Source: Pleomorphovibrio marinus
Lineage (GTDB): Bacteria > Bacteroidota > Bacteroidia > Cytophagales > Cyclobacteriaceae
Direction: 5' to 3'
Assembly: GCF_003347495.1 (NCBI RefSeq)
Contig: NZ_QCXY01000012.1
Location: forward strand, 155,861 to 219,860
DNA length: 64,000 bases
Positions 1-8,932 of this stretch are shown here, piece by piece. The notes beneath the pieces were generated by a model. The model saw only the letters and a program-made list of their open reading frames with translations. It searched no databases and was not told the DNA's origin. Position 1 is the first letter of the stretch. Each line of letters opens with the position of its first letter. Position numbers and translations under genes: made by a program.

Positions 1-1
1 A

Positions 2-76
2 ACTCATACATTTGTAAGATTAAAGCGTGAAGATTCCGAACAGCAACATAAAATTCTAAAAAACTACCTTATTTAA
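2..76 (+). CDS. possible 3' end of a gene cut by the window edge
   Basis: One forward frame is open from base 2 to a TAA at 74-76. It would encode a charged, helical-looking 24-residue C-terminus ending HKILKNYLI. The other two forward frames stop early. The reading is plausible because it sits just before a 75-base spacer and the oligopeptidase gene. It is too short to assign to a family and could be chance. Confidence 0.35.
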   Translation, partial: THTFVRLKREDSEQQHKILKNYLI

Positions 77-150
77 TTGAAATTAGCAAATTGTTCTATT
101 TAATTTCTTTTTAAATAGGTAGGCTACACCACTTATTGAAAAATTAAAGA

Positions 151-2208
151 ATGGACCAACCCCCCATTGCAACAAAAAAAATCAGTGAAATTTTTGCGCA
201 TGAGGAATCCAGAAAGGATCCCTATTACTGGCTAAAGGAGCGTGACAACCCTGAGGTGATTGCTTATCTTAATGAGGAGAACGCCTTCCATAAGAGCAAA
301 TTGGCGTACACGGACAGGCTACAGCATTCCCTGTATGAAGAAATGAAAAGCAGGATAAAAGAGGATGATGAAGGTGTCCCCTATTTCAAGGGAGGGTATT
401 TTTATTTTCATAAATATGTAAAAGGAGGCGAATACCCTCTTTATTGCAGAAAAAAGGGCACTTTGGAGGCTGAGGAGGAGGTGATTTTGAACGTTAACGA
501 ATTGGCCAAGGGACATGAGTTTTTCCAAATTGGGGGCTTAGGTACCACAGAGGATCAGAACATGCTCTGTTTTGCCTTTGACAATGTAGGTAGGAGAATT
601 TATCAGTTGACTTTCAAAAAGCTAAATGATGGCGAAATCCTGCGAGATGAAATCGGGGAAGTTACTGGCAATTTCGTATGGGACAGTGAAGGCAAAAGTA
701 TATTCTACAGCAAACAAGACCCAAATACCCTACGTGCATATCAGATATATAGACATGTTTTGGGCACCTCCCAGGCAGATGACCAATTGATCTATGAAGA
801 AACCGACGAAACCTTCACCTGCCATGTAAGTAAATCCAAATCCAAGGAATATATTTTCCTGGTTTCTCAAAGCACAGTTTCCAGTGAGTACCGTTTTATT
901 CCTTCCTCCACCCCGGAGAAAGCCCCCACGCTGATCCAGTCCCGAAAAAGGGATTTGGAGTATGATGTGGATCATGGGGAGGGTGATTTTTTAATACTTA
1001 CCAATGCTCATTCAAGCAAGAACTTCAAATTGGTAAAAGCGCCGATTGGCCAACCTGGTATTGAAAACTGGGTGGATTTTATTCCGCACAACGAAAATGT
1101 TTTGTTGGAGGGTTTCGAAGTCTTCAAGAATCACCTGGTTTTACAAGAGAGGTTTAACGGACAAAGCAGGCTTGAGGTCAGAAATTCAGAAGGAAGGGAA
1201 AAACACACTATTCGCATGGATGACCCTGCATACACGGTTTGGATAGGGAATAACCCAGAATATTACACACAAGTATTAAGGTTTGGGTACAACTCCCTTA
1301 CCACCCCCAGTTCGGTCTTTGATTATGATATGGTCAGCCATGAACGGGTTTTGATGAAGCAACAGGAGGTAGTAGGAGGCCATGATCCATCGGCATATTG
1401 CTCAGAACGGTTGTGGGCAAGGGCTGAGGACGGCACAGAAATTCCCGTTTCTCTGGTGTATAAAAAGTCTTTGTTCGAAAAAAACGGGACCGCTCCCCTC
1501 TTACTCTATGGCTATGGTTCGTATGGATTGAGCATGGATCCCACATTTAGCTCCCACAGGCTTAGCTTACTGGACCGAGGGATGGTCTTTGCCATTGCAC
1601 ATATTCGAGGGGGTCAGGAAATGGGAAGGTACTGGTATGAGCAGGGCAAAATGCTGCAGAAAAAAAACACCTTTTCCGATTATATTGCCTGCGCAGAGCA
1701 CTTAATTAAGGAACGGTATGCGGCCAAGGATAAGCTGTTTGGTATGGGGGGAAGCGCAGGGGGCTTACTTATGGGAACAGTGATAAATTGGAGGCCAGAT
1801 TTATTCAAGGGGGTGGTAGCGGCTGTGCCATTCGTAGATGTGGTGACAACAATGCTGGACGAAACCATTCCTTTGACGACCGGAGAGTTTGACGAATGGG
1901 GAAACCCGAAGGATAAGACTTATTATGATTACATGCTTTCCTATTCGCCCTATGATAATGTGAAGGCCCAGGAATACCCCCATCTTTTGGTGACCTCAGG
2001 GCTTCACGACAGCCAAGTTCAATACTGGGAACCCACAAAATGGGTTGCCAAACTTAGGGAAATGAAAACGGACGACCATTTGCTGTTGCTTTACACCAAC
2101 ATGGATGCTGGTCATGGGGGAGCAAGTGGTCGGTTCAAGGCTTTGAAGGAACTGGCAATGGAATATGCTTTTCTATTGGATTTGGCAGGTCTTAACCCAT
2201 CTGCCTGA
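151..2208 (+). CDS. ptrB: oligopeptidase B-type serine peptidase (S9 family)
   Basis: This 685-residue protein is a prolyl-oligopeptidase-family enzyme of the protease II/oligopeptidase B branch, which cleaves short peptides after basic residues. The first ~400 residues form the beta-propeller part and begin with the family's DPYYWL motif near residue 23. The C-terminal alpha/beta-hydrolase part carries the nucleophile in GGSAGG (Ser535), the acid in GLHDSQV (Asp620) and the base in DAGHGG (His655). There is no signal peptide, so it is probably cytoplasmic. Length matches the family. It is separated by 323 bases from the Anbu cluster, so a functional link through peptide turnover is only a suggestion. 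Confidence 0.93.
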   Translation: MDQPPIATKKISEIFAHEESRKDPYYWLKERDNPEVIAYLNEENAFHKSKLAYTDRLQHSLYEEMKSRIKEDDEGVPYFKGGYFYFHKYVKGGEYPLYCRKKGTLEAEEEVILNVNELAKGHEFFQIGGLGTTEDQNMLCFAFDNVGRRIYQLTFKKLNDGEILRDEIGEVTGNFVWDSEGKSIFYSKQDPNTLRAYQIYRHVLGTSQADDQLIYEETDETFTCHVSKSKSKEYIFLVSQSTVSSEYRFIPSSTPEKAPTLIQSRKRDLEYDVDHGEGDFLILTNAHSSKNFKLVKAPIGQPGIENWVDFIPHNENVLLEGFEVFKNHLVLQERFNGQSRLEVRNSEGREKHTIRMDDPAYTVWIGNNPEYYTQVLRFGYNSLTTPSSVFDYDMVSHERVLMKQQEVVGGHDPSAYCSERLWARAEDGTEIPVSLVYKKSLFEKNGTAPLLLYGYGSYGLSMDPTFSSHRLSLLDRGMVFAIAHIRGGQEMGRYWYEQGKMLQKKNTFSDYIACAEHLIKERYAAKDKLFGMGGSAGGLLMGTVINWRPDLFKGVVAAVPFVDVVTTMLDETIPLTTGEFDEWGNPKDKTYYDYMLSYSPYDNVKAQEYPHLLVTSGLHDSQVQYWEPTKWVAKLREMKTDDHLLLLYTNMDAGHGGASGRFKALKELAMEYAFLLDLAGLNPSA

Positions 2209-2531
2209 AGTTTTCTGAAAAGAGGATTAACGTCAATAAGCTACCATATTAAACAAATCAACTTTAAATAAAAGGGTATATTCCAAAAATTTTAGGCTCA
2301 ATTAGTTTTGATGGTGTTTTTTTATGGTCGCAAAGATTTTTTTGCAAGTATTGTTTTTTTTGATTAATTTATTATCTGGTTTAAACATCCTATAGTCCAT
2401 AAACCTTTGATAACTACCATTAGCTTTGTTTTATTCATTGGTTTACAGAGGAGTACCTACACACACATCAATTAAAAATATAGTGGAAGTTGGCTGAGGC
2501 GTATTCGAAATAAAACTTTAATCGTTAACGC
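2209..2531. other. AT-rich spacer before the Anbu cluster
   Basis: This 323-base spacer is AT-rich with several T-runs and no convincing open frame. It must hold the promoter of the ATP-grasp gene, but no clear TTG/TAnnTTTG pair was found and no hairpin with a T-tract marks the end of the oligopeptidase gene. Confidence 0.5.
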
Positions 2532-3965
2532 ATGAAATTTGAACCCACTATCCAAGACGGTTTCTTTGACGAGATGTACGATGAACAGGGTAATGTCAGA
2601 CCTCATTGTCAAAAATTCGACGACTTGCTGAAAAATAGCCCTAAGAAGAAGCTGAGTCGGCTGCAATTTGCAGCGGACAAAGCTCAAATGGCTATGGGAA
2701 TGACATTTAACGTTTATCATGACAAACAGGGCATTGAGAAAATCCTTCACCTTGACATCATCCCTAGAATCATTCCTGGTTCGGAATGGAAATTATTGGA
2801 AAAAGGACTAATCCAACGAATCGATGCACTGAATCATTTTCTTCAAGACATTTATAATGAAGGGAAAATCCTGAAAGACAAAATCATCCCTGAGGATTTA
2901 ATTTTGGGAAGTAAGGATTACCTAAGCCCCTGTAAGGGACTTACCCCACCCAAAGGCATATGGTGTCACATCACCGGAACCGATCTGGTAAGGGATAGCT
3001 CAGGTGCTTACTTTATCCTGGAGGACAACCTTAGGTGCCCTTCCGGTGTAAGCTACATGCTGGAGAGTAGAGAAATAATTAAGAGGGCATTTCCCGATCT
3101 TTTCAATCGGTTAGGTGTCAGGCCAGTTTCTAATTACCCTGCACGCCTTTTCAATATGCTTCAACATCTCTCTGACAAGAGTAAGCCAGTGATAGGTGTT
3201 TTGACTCCTGGCATACATAACTCCGCCTATTTTGAACATTCCTATCTGGCCCAGCAAATGGGTGTAGAACTTGTCTCTGGGATGGATCTCCTTGTCAAGG
3301 ATAAATTCGTATACATGCAGACTACCAAGGGCTTGGAGCAAATCGACGTTTTATATAGAAGGATAGACGATGTTTTCCTTGACCCCCTTTCTTTTAACCC
3401 AGACTCACTTTTAGGGGTACCTGGCTTGTTTGAGGCATATAAGGCGGGCAACATTGCCATTGCCAATGCTCCCGGAACGGGAGTGGCTGACGACAAGGCC
3501 GTATATGCTTACGTACCTAGGATTATAAAATACTATTTGGATCAGGATCCCATTTTGCAGAATGTACCTACCTATCTCTGCCGGGAAGAAAAAGACCGCA
3601 AATACGTTCTAGAGCATATTGAGGATCTAGTGGTAAAAGAAACCAATGCAGCCGGGGGTTATGGCATGCTGATAGGCCCAAAATCCACGAAGGAGGAGCA
3701 CGAAAAATTCCGAAAGCTTATCCAAAGCAATCCCAACAATTATATCGCACAGCCTACCCTTTCACTTTCTACCGTTCCTACCCTAATTGACAACCAAGGT
3801 GTGGAAGGAAGGCATGTTGATCTGAGACCATATATATTGTATGGAAGCGATATAGAAGTAGTACCAGGCGCACTTACCAGAGTAGCGTTGAAAAAAGGAT
3901 CCTTAGTGGTAAATAGCTCCCAAGGTGGGGGAAGCAAAGACACATGGGTATTGTTTAATGACTAA
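2532..3965 (+). CDS. circularly permuted ATP-grasp type 2 protein (Anbu cluster)
   Basis: The 477-residue protein matches the circularly permuted ATP-grasp type 2 family (former DUF404/DUF407). Supporting stretches are the early RIIPGSEW block, EDNLRCPSGVSYMLE, the DLLVKDKFVYM region and the C-terminal KETNAAGGYGMLIGP and DLRPYILYG blocks. Family members are predicted peptide or amide ligases; no substrate is known. It is the first gene of a four-gene run with the alpha-E protein (12-base gap), the Anbu peptidase and a transglutaminase. This conserved neighbourhood is known from comparative genomics of bacterial proteasome-like systems. Start chosen at the ATG in front of the conserved N-terminus. 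Confidence 0.93.
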   Translation: MKFEPTIQDGFFDEMYDEQGNVRPHCQKFDDLLKNSPKKKLSRLQFAADKAQMAMGMTFNVYHDKQGIEKILHLDIIPRIIPGSEWKLLEKGLIQRIDALNHFLQDIYNEGKILKDKIIPEDLILGSKDYLSPCKGLTPPKGIWCHITGTDLVRDSSGAYFILEDNLRCPSGVSYMLESREIIKRAFPDLFNRLGVRPVSNYPARLFNMLQHLSDKSKPVIGVLTPGIHNSAYFEHSYLAQQMGVELVSGMDLLVKDKFVYMQTTKGLEQIDVLYRRIDDVFLDPLSFNPDSLLGVPGLFEAYKAGNIAIANAPGTGVADDKAVYAYVPRIIKYYLDQDPILQNVPTYLCREEKDRKYVLEHIEDLVVKETNAAGGYGMLIGPKSTKEEHEKFRKLIQSNPNNYIAQPTLSLSTVPTLIDNQGVEGRHVDLRPYILYGSDIEVVPGALTRVALKKGSLVVNSSQGGGSKDTWVLFND

Positions 3966-3977
3966 ATCAATTAATAC

Positions 3978-4958
3978 ATGTTAAGTAGAGTAGCAAATTC
4001 CATATATTGGCTGGGAAGATACCTGGAAAGAACCGAGAATTACGCCCGGTTTATCGATGTGAATTTCAACTTAATGCTGGATCTTCCCGGAGACCTACAA
4101 GAACAGTGGGAACCTCTCATCTTGGCAACAGGTGACGACACCATCTTTAGAAGCAAGTTCGATCGTTTTGACAAAAAGGAAGTCATCTACTTTCTTGCCT
4201 TCGATACCGACAACCCCAACTCTATAATTTCTTCCGTGACCGCAGCCAGGGAAAATGCCCGAATCATAAGGGAAAACCTCACCAAGGAAACCTGGGAAAA
4301 GCTAAACGAAACCTACCACTTCGTCAAAAAGGGGGCCGAAAGAAAGGAATGGAAAAAAGAAGACCCGAGGGCTTTTTTTGAGAGTGTGAAAAACCAAATC
4401 CTCCTTCTTTACGGGCTAGCGGAAAATACCGTGGCCAGAACAGAAGGTTGGTACTTCAGGCAACTGGGACTCTTCCTTGAAAGAGCGGATAAAACCTCCA
4501 GGATTTTGGACGTGAAATACCACATTCTATTGCCTTCTGTAGAAGAGATTGGTTCTCCACTGGACTTTTTGCACTGGATGGCCCTACTTAAGTCCGTGAC
4601 TGCTTTCAACACCTACAAAAGACTATATGGAAACATTGACCCCTCAGGTGTGGTGGAGTTCCTTGTGCTCAACAAATACTTTCCCCGATCCGTGTTTTAT
4701 TGCATGAAGGAAGCGGAAAACTGTCTGTTTAAGATTTCTGGATCTAATGGGACAGGATTTTCCAATAGTGCTGAGAAGGCCATGGGTGAGCTACGCTCGA
4801 AGCTGGAGTTTGACGATGTTTCTGACGTGATAGGGACCGGGCTGCATGAATACCTAGAGAGCCTACTTGGGAAAATTAATACAATATCAAACAAAATAGA
4901 TGACAATTATTTTCAAATAAAGGATAACTTTGTAAGTCAATCGAATAGGCAGGGATGA
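3978..4958 (+). CDS. alpha-E domain protein (DUF403)
   Basis: A 326-residue, largely helical protein of the alpha-E family. The diagnostic N-terminus MLSRVANSIYWLGRYLERTEN is the family hallmark, and ENARIIRENLTKETWEKLNE and the GLFLERADKTSRILDVKYH segment follow. It is nearly always encoded beside the circularly permuted ATP-grasp protein and is thought to act with it; the biochemical role is unknown. Its stop codon overlaps the start of the Anbu peptidase in an ATGA arrangement (4955-4958), which implies translational coupling. Confidence 0.93.
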   Translation: MLSRVANSIYWLGRYLERTENYARFIDVNFNLMLDLPGDLQEQWEPLILATGDDTIFRSKFDRFDKKEVIYFLAFDTDNPNSIISSVTAARENARIIRENLTKETWEKLNETYHFVKKGAERKEWKKEDPRAFFESVKNQILLLYGLAENTVARTEGWYFRQLGLFLERADKTSRILDVKYHILLPSVEEIGSPLDFLHWMALLKSVTAFNTYKRLYGNIDPSGVVEFLVLNKYFPRSVFYCMKEAENCLFKISGSNGTGFSNSAEKAMGELRSKLEFDDVSDVIGTGLHEYLESLLGKINTISNKIDDNYFQIKDNFVSQSNRQG

Positions 4959-5707
4959 CATTTTGTATAGGAATTAAGACCAGATACGGTATAATTGGGT
5001 TAGCAGACACCCGTATAACCTCTGGTAGTGATACCACCACCTCAAAAAAGGTTTATACCGTAAACAGGAAAAATCATTCATTCTTTATAATGACCTCCGG
5101 GCTGCGTTCCGTTCGGGACAAGGCTATCACTTATTTCGGAGAGCTGATTGAGAAAGAGGATGCCAATTATGATAAACTATACAAGGCGGTAAATGGGTTT
5201 GCCGACCAGGTCAAGCAAGTAGCCAGGGAGGACAAGGCGTCCTTGGAGGAATCGGGATTGACTTTCAACCTATTTTCCATCATCGGGGGGCAGCTAGAGG
5301 AAGACAAGGAACCAAAACTCTACCTTCTGTATCCTCAAGGCAATTGGATAGAGGTGAGGCAAGGGACCCCTTTTGTCATTATAGGAAACACCGGGTTTGG
5401 AAACCCCGTGATCCGCCGTTCCCTCACTTTCGACGAGCCCCTAGAATTTGCCCTAAAAAGTGCATTTCTTGCCTTTGACGCTACAAGGATCAGCTCCAAT
5501 GATGTGGACTACCCCATAGATACTGTAGTCCTGGAAAATGACACCTACAACATCATTGAAAACAGGTTTCATCAAGGGGAACTTCAGCACATTTCGGAAT
5601 ACTGGAACGATTGCCTGAAAGAGGCAATAAACAAACTCCCGGCGGATGTGTTAAACAAGGCATTCTACCATGAACCCTTAATTGAACCACTAAGATCCAA
5701 CCAATGA
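4955..5707 (+). CDS. Anbu / proteasome-type peptidase
   Basis: This 250-residue protein is an Anbu-type (ancestral beta subunit, also called BPH) member of the proteasome Ntn-hydrolase fold. It begins MTFCIG, followed by the GIIGLADTRITSG strand-turn typical of proteasome beta subunits, then FFIMTSGLRSVRDKA. Removal of Met1 would expose Thr2 as a candidate nucleophile. Structures of homologues show open helical rings rather than closed barrels, and peptidase activity has been hard to show. It overlaps the upstream alpha-E gene by four bases and the transglutaminase starts one base after its stop, so this is an operon. Confidence 0.92.
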   Translation: MTFCIGIKTRYGIIGLADTRITSGSDTTTSKKVYTVNRKNHSFFIMTSGLRSVRDKAITYFGELIEKEDANYDKLYKAVNGFADQVKQVAREDKASLEESGLTFNLFSIIGGQLEEDKEPKLYLLYPQGNWIEVRQGTPFVIIGNTGFGNPVIRRSLTFDEPLEFALKSAFLAFDATRISSNDVDYPIDTVVLENDTYNIIENRFHQGELQHISEYWNDCLKEAINKLPADVLNKAFYHEPLIEPLRSNQ

Positions 5708-5708
5708 A

Positions 5709-6572
5709 ATGCTTTTAGACATCGATCACCTCACCCTGTACAGGTACCAGGAAAAAGTCCAGTTTAACCCTCACCAGGTTTTCCTTAGGCCTTTACAAAG
5801 GCATAACCTCATTTTAAAAAATTATGAAATTTTTTTCGACCCTCAACCTGATGGATTTAATGAGAGGTACAGTATTGAAGGCAACCCTTACTTTCTGGCA
5901 TGGTTTTCCGGCCAACATCAGGAATTATCCATTAAAATAAATTTAAGGATTCTTAGCTTGCCATTTAACCCCTTTGGCTTTATCATTTCCAACGCCTTTG
6001 TAAGGACGCTCAACCTTCTTGAAGAACCGCATTTCAGTTACGAAGAAAAGGACATGCCCATTCTTCATCCCTATCTCCAGCATCAGGCTTCAGGCGATCT
6101 TATGGATTTCGGAAAGCAATTTTTATCCCAAAGGGATCCTCTTTCCATTCTCACCTCCCTAAACGCCGCAATTCATGAAAACTGGGAACACATCATTCGG
6201 GAGGAGGAAAACCTTTGGAACCCCACCTTTACCTATGACCAAAAGCAGGGATCCTGCAGGGACTTGGCCTGGATGATGATGCATATCACCCGAAGCCTAG
6301 GAATGGCAAGTCGGTTTGTAAGTGGATACGCATTTAACCCAGAACTGAAAGGTGGTCACGAACTACATGCCTGGACAGAAGTCTATCTTCCGGGAGCGGG
6401 ATGGGTGGGCCTAGATCCCAACCTTGGCCTGCTTGTGGATGAACATTATATCCCACTTGCCTGTAGTTTTCATCCTGAAAACACCCTACCTGTACACGGT
6501 ACCACTGGAGGAGAACACCAAGTAACTTCAAAAATGGAAACCAAGGTTCAGATAAAAAAACTGGAGGATTGA
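5709..6572 (+). CDS. transglutaminase-like protein of the Anbu cluster
   Basis: A 287-residue protein with an N-terminal bacterial transglutaminase-like domain (LYRYQEKVQFNPHQVFLRP) and a C-terminal papain-like transglutaminase core. The catalytic triad is visible as Cys183 in GSCRDLAW, His220 in HELHAWTEVYLP and Asp236 in GLDPN. Such proteins cleave or transfer gamma-glutamyl/amide bonds, which would complement the predicted amide ligase of the same operon. No signal peptide. It starts one base after the Anbu stop. Confidence 0.92.
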   Translation: MLLDIDHLTLYRYQEKVQFNPHQVFLRPLQRHNLILKNYEIFFDPQPDGFNERYSIEGNPYFLAWFSGQHQELSIKINLRILSLPFNPFGFIISNAFVRTLNLLEEPHFSYEEKDMPILHPYLQHQASGDLMDFGKQFLSQRDPLSILTSLNAAIHENWEHIIREEENLWNPTFTYDQKQGSCRDLAWMMMHITRSLGMASRFVSGYAFNPELKGGHELHAWTEVYLPGAGWVGLDPNLGLLVDEHYIPLACSFHPENTLPVHGTTGGEHQVTSKMETKVQIKKLED

Positions 6573-6626
6573 TCAAACTTTTTTCCACGTTTTCGTTTAT
6601 TATTCCAATTACCTTTCATCCTTATA

Positions 6627-7883
6627 ATGAATACTTTAGGCCCTGTGATTTTTCTACTGGTTGTATGTTGTGTTTTGGGCTTGCTAAACGGATATACCTT
6701 CCAAGGCATTAAAACAATGGTAGCGGACTGGGAGAGCGATAGGTTAAGGCTTTGGGTCAAAGTCGGCTATTGGCTACTTATGGGTGGCATTATGCTTTGG
6801 ATCCTTGCTGCCTTCATCCGTATCATGAGAGATGGGCAAATCAGTACTAGCTCCCAGCAAGTGCTTAATGTCATGCTAACTTTGACGGTAACTCAACTCA
6901 CCATTATCTTATTTTTGTTTGGTGAAGACGTTTACAGGACTTTGGCATCCGCGGTTAATTTCCTGAAAAACTCCTCAGAAGATCCACAGGGATATATGCC
7001 TGAAAGGAGAAAATTCGTCAGTCAGATAGCATTTGCGGTGGCCTCCATTCCATTTGCGGGGTTCGTATATGGGGTATGGAAAGGTAAATACCATTTTCGG
7101 GTGATTCGACAAACGGTCTACTTTGAGGACTTACCAGAGGCATTCGACGGGTTCACCATTACCCAACTCTCCGATATTCATGCGGGTAGCTTCACCGATA
7201 TGGAAGCTGTACAAAAAGGAATAGACCTGGCAAAGAAACAGGCCTCGGACCTTTTCGTCTTCACCGGCGACCTTGTTAACCACAAAGCCGAAGAAATAAA
7301 CCCGTTTTTAGAGAGTTTTGCTGAAATCAAGTCAACCTATGGACAGTATTCCATACTCGGCAACCATGATTATGGGGATTATATCTCCTGGCCCAGTCAG
7401 GAAGCCAAAGAGGAAAACTTTGAAAGACTAAAGGCTCAGCACCAGAAAATGGGTTTCAGGCTACTCTTGGATGAACAGGTAACCATAGAAAAGGATGGTC
7501 AGCAGATACGACTGATCGGTGTTGAAAATTGGGGGGTTGGCTTTCACTCCAGGGGGGATTTGGAAAAGGCACTCTCGAATGTTCCAAAAGAAGAATTTAA
7601 AATTCTGCTTTCTCATGACCCCTCACATTGGGACAGAGAAGTGGTTCATCATTCCAAAAAGGTACAGCTCACCCTGAGTGGGCATACTCACGGAATGCAA
7701 TTGGGTATAGAAACTCCATTGGTTAGATGGAGTCCAGCCCAACTCCGATATCCCAACTGGGCTGGGCTGGCGGAGGATGCAGGAAAATTCCTATATGTAA
7801 ACAGGGGATTCGGGTTTCATGCCTTCTCTGGGAGGGTTGGGATATGGCCAGAAATCACCGTTTTGGAGTTGAGAAAGGCGTGA
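6627..7883 (+). CDS. membrane-anchored metallophosphoesterase
   Basis: A 418-residue protein with four predicted membrane segments in the first ~150 residues (LLVVCCVLGLLNGY, YWLLMGGIMLWILAAF, VMLTLTVTQLTIILFLFG, QIAFAVASIPFAGFVYG), followed by a calcineurin-like phosphoesterase domain. All metal-binding blocks are present in order: SDIHAGS, FTGDLVNH, LGNHDYG, LSHDPSHWD and SGHTHGMQ. It resembles the YkuE/YaeI branch; the natural substrate is not known. It lies 54 bases after the transglutaminase in the same direction and may be co-transcribed with the Anbu cluster. It ends four bases from the convergent exonuclease gene. Confidence 0.9.
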   Translation: MNTLGPVIFLLVVCCVLGLLNGYTFQGIKTMVADWESDRLRLWVKVGYWLLMGGIMLWILAAFIRIMRDGQISTSSQQVLNVMLTLTVTQLTIILFLFGEDVYRTLASAVNFLKNSSEDPQGYMPERRKFVSQIAFAVASIPFAGFVYGVWKGKYHFRVIRQTVYFEDLPEAFDGFTITQLSDIHAGSFTDMEAVQKGIDLAKKQASDLFVFTGDLVNHKAEEINPFLESFAEIKSTYGQYSILGNHDYGDYISWPSQEAKEENFERLKAQHQKMGFRLLLDEQVTIEKDGQQIRLIGVENWGVGFHSRGDLEKALSNVPKEEFKILLSHDPSHWDREVVHHSKKVQLTLSGHTHGMQLGIETPLVRWSPAQLRYPNWAGLAEDAGKFLYVNRGFGFHAFSGRVGIWPEITVLELRKA

Positions 7884-7887
7884 GAGG

Positions 7888-8694
7888 CTATTTTTTATTG
7901 AAACTTCTCAGCTTTACCTGGGTGAATTTCCTCTTGGTATCCAGCGGGAAGTCCCCTTTCATCATCCAATCGTAATAACCGGGCTCCTCCACAAGTACTT
8001 GTTCTATGGTTTTACCTTTTAATTTACCGAAATTAAACACCTCTTGGCCTTCGTCATTGAAAATAAACCTACCGGCCAAATCAACCATCCTTTCATTGAT
8101 CAAACTATGGATTTTTTTCATGTCGTTTTCCAGGGTACCTATCCTGTTTCCCTGTAGATCCTCCACTTCTTCCCCTTCGTAACGCTCTATTTGGGCTTTG
8201 AACACCTCATAAGTGGCTAGGGTATCTGCCTCTGCACTGTGCGCATTTTCCAGGACCTTTCCACAATAAAACTTGTATGCAGCGGAAAGATTTCTCTTTT
8301 CCATCAGGAAAAATATTTTTTGGGCGTCCAAAAGGTTCCTTTTGTCCACATCAAAATCTATCCCTGCGCGCAAAAATTCTTCCACAAGCAAGGGAATATC
8401 GTACTTTACCACATTAAACCCGGCCAAATCGGCATCAATAAGGAATTGGTAGATATCTTTGGCCACCTCCTTGAAAAAAGGGGAATCCTTTACATCCTCA
8501 TCATAAATGCCATGGATCAAGGAAGATTCTTTTGGAATGGGAATGGTCGGGTTGATTTTCCAAGTCTTTAGTTCCTCCTTCCCACTAGGGTGGATTTTTA
8601 GGATGGAAATTTCCACAATTCTATCTGTGGAAATATTGACTCCCGTTGCTTCAATGTCAAAAAATGCCAATGGCGATCTAAGGTTAAGCTTCAT
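7888..8694 (-). CDS. DnaQ-like 3'-5' exonuclease (DEDDh)
   Basis: A 268-residue protein of the DNA polymerase III epsilon-type exonuclease family. Exo I is FFDIEATG (Asp and Glu), Exo II is NVVKYDIPLL (Asp), and Exo III is AHSAEADTLATY with the His-x4-Asp pair, placing it in the DEDDh class. The extra ~80 residues at the C-terminus (FNFGKLKGKTIEQV, PGYYDWMMKGDFP) match the small domain often found after this exonuclease in Bacteroidota. It is not next to a polymerase gene, so proofreading versus RNA or DNA repair cannot be decided. Confidence 0.9.
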   Translation of the reverse strand: MKLNLRSPLAFFDIEATGVNISTDRIVEISILKIHPSGKEELKTWKINPTIPIPKESSLIHGIYDEDVKDSPFFKEVAKDIYQFLIDADLAGFNVVKYDIPLLVEEFLRAGIDFDVDKRNLLDAQKIFFLMEKRNLSAAYKFYCGKVLENAHSAEADTLATYEVFKAQIERYEGEEVEDLQGNRIGTLENDMKKIHSLINERMVDLAGRFIFNDEGQEVFNFGKLKGKTIEQVLVEEPGYYDWMMKGDFPLDTKRKFTQVKLRSFNKK

Positions 8695-8932
8695 TTTTTA
8701 AGATTCATATAGGTGTCTATTCTAATGCACCTGCATCATTGTATGGTGCAAATATACAGGTTTATACCCAAATTACCGCCAAATCCAAGTTTCTTGGACA
8801 AGTTGCAAATAATTGGCTTTCAAGGGAAATATTCAGTAGCTTATGCTGTTATGTAGAGAAAGAATGGGTTGTGGATAATACCGTGTATAAATTGTTCAAA
8901 ACCTTTGTGGCAAAGCAGGTACATTTGTGGGT

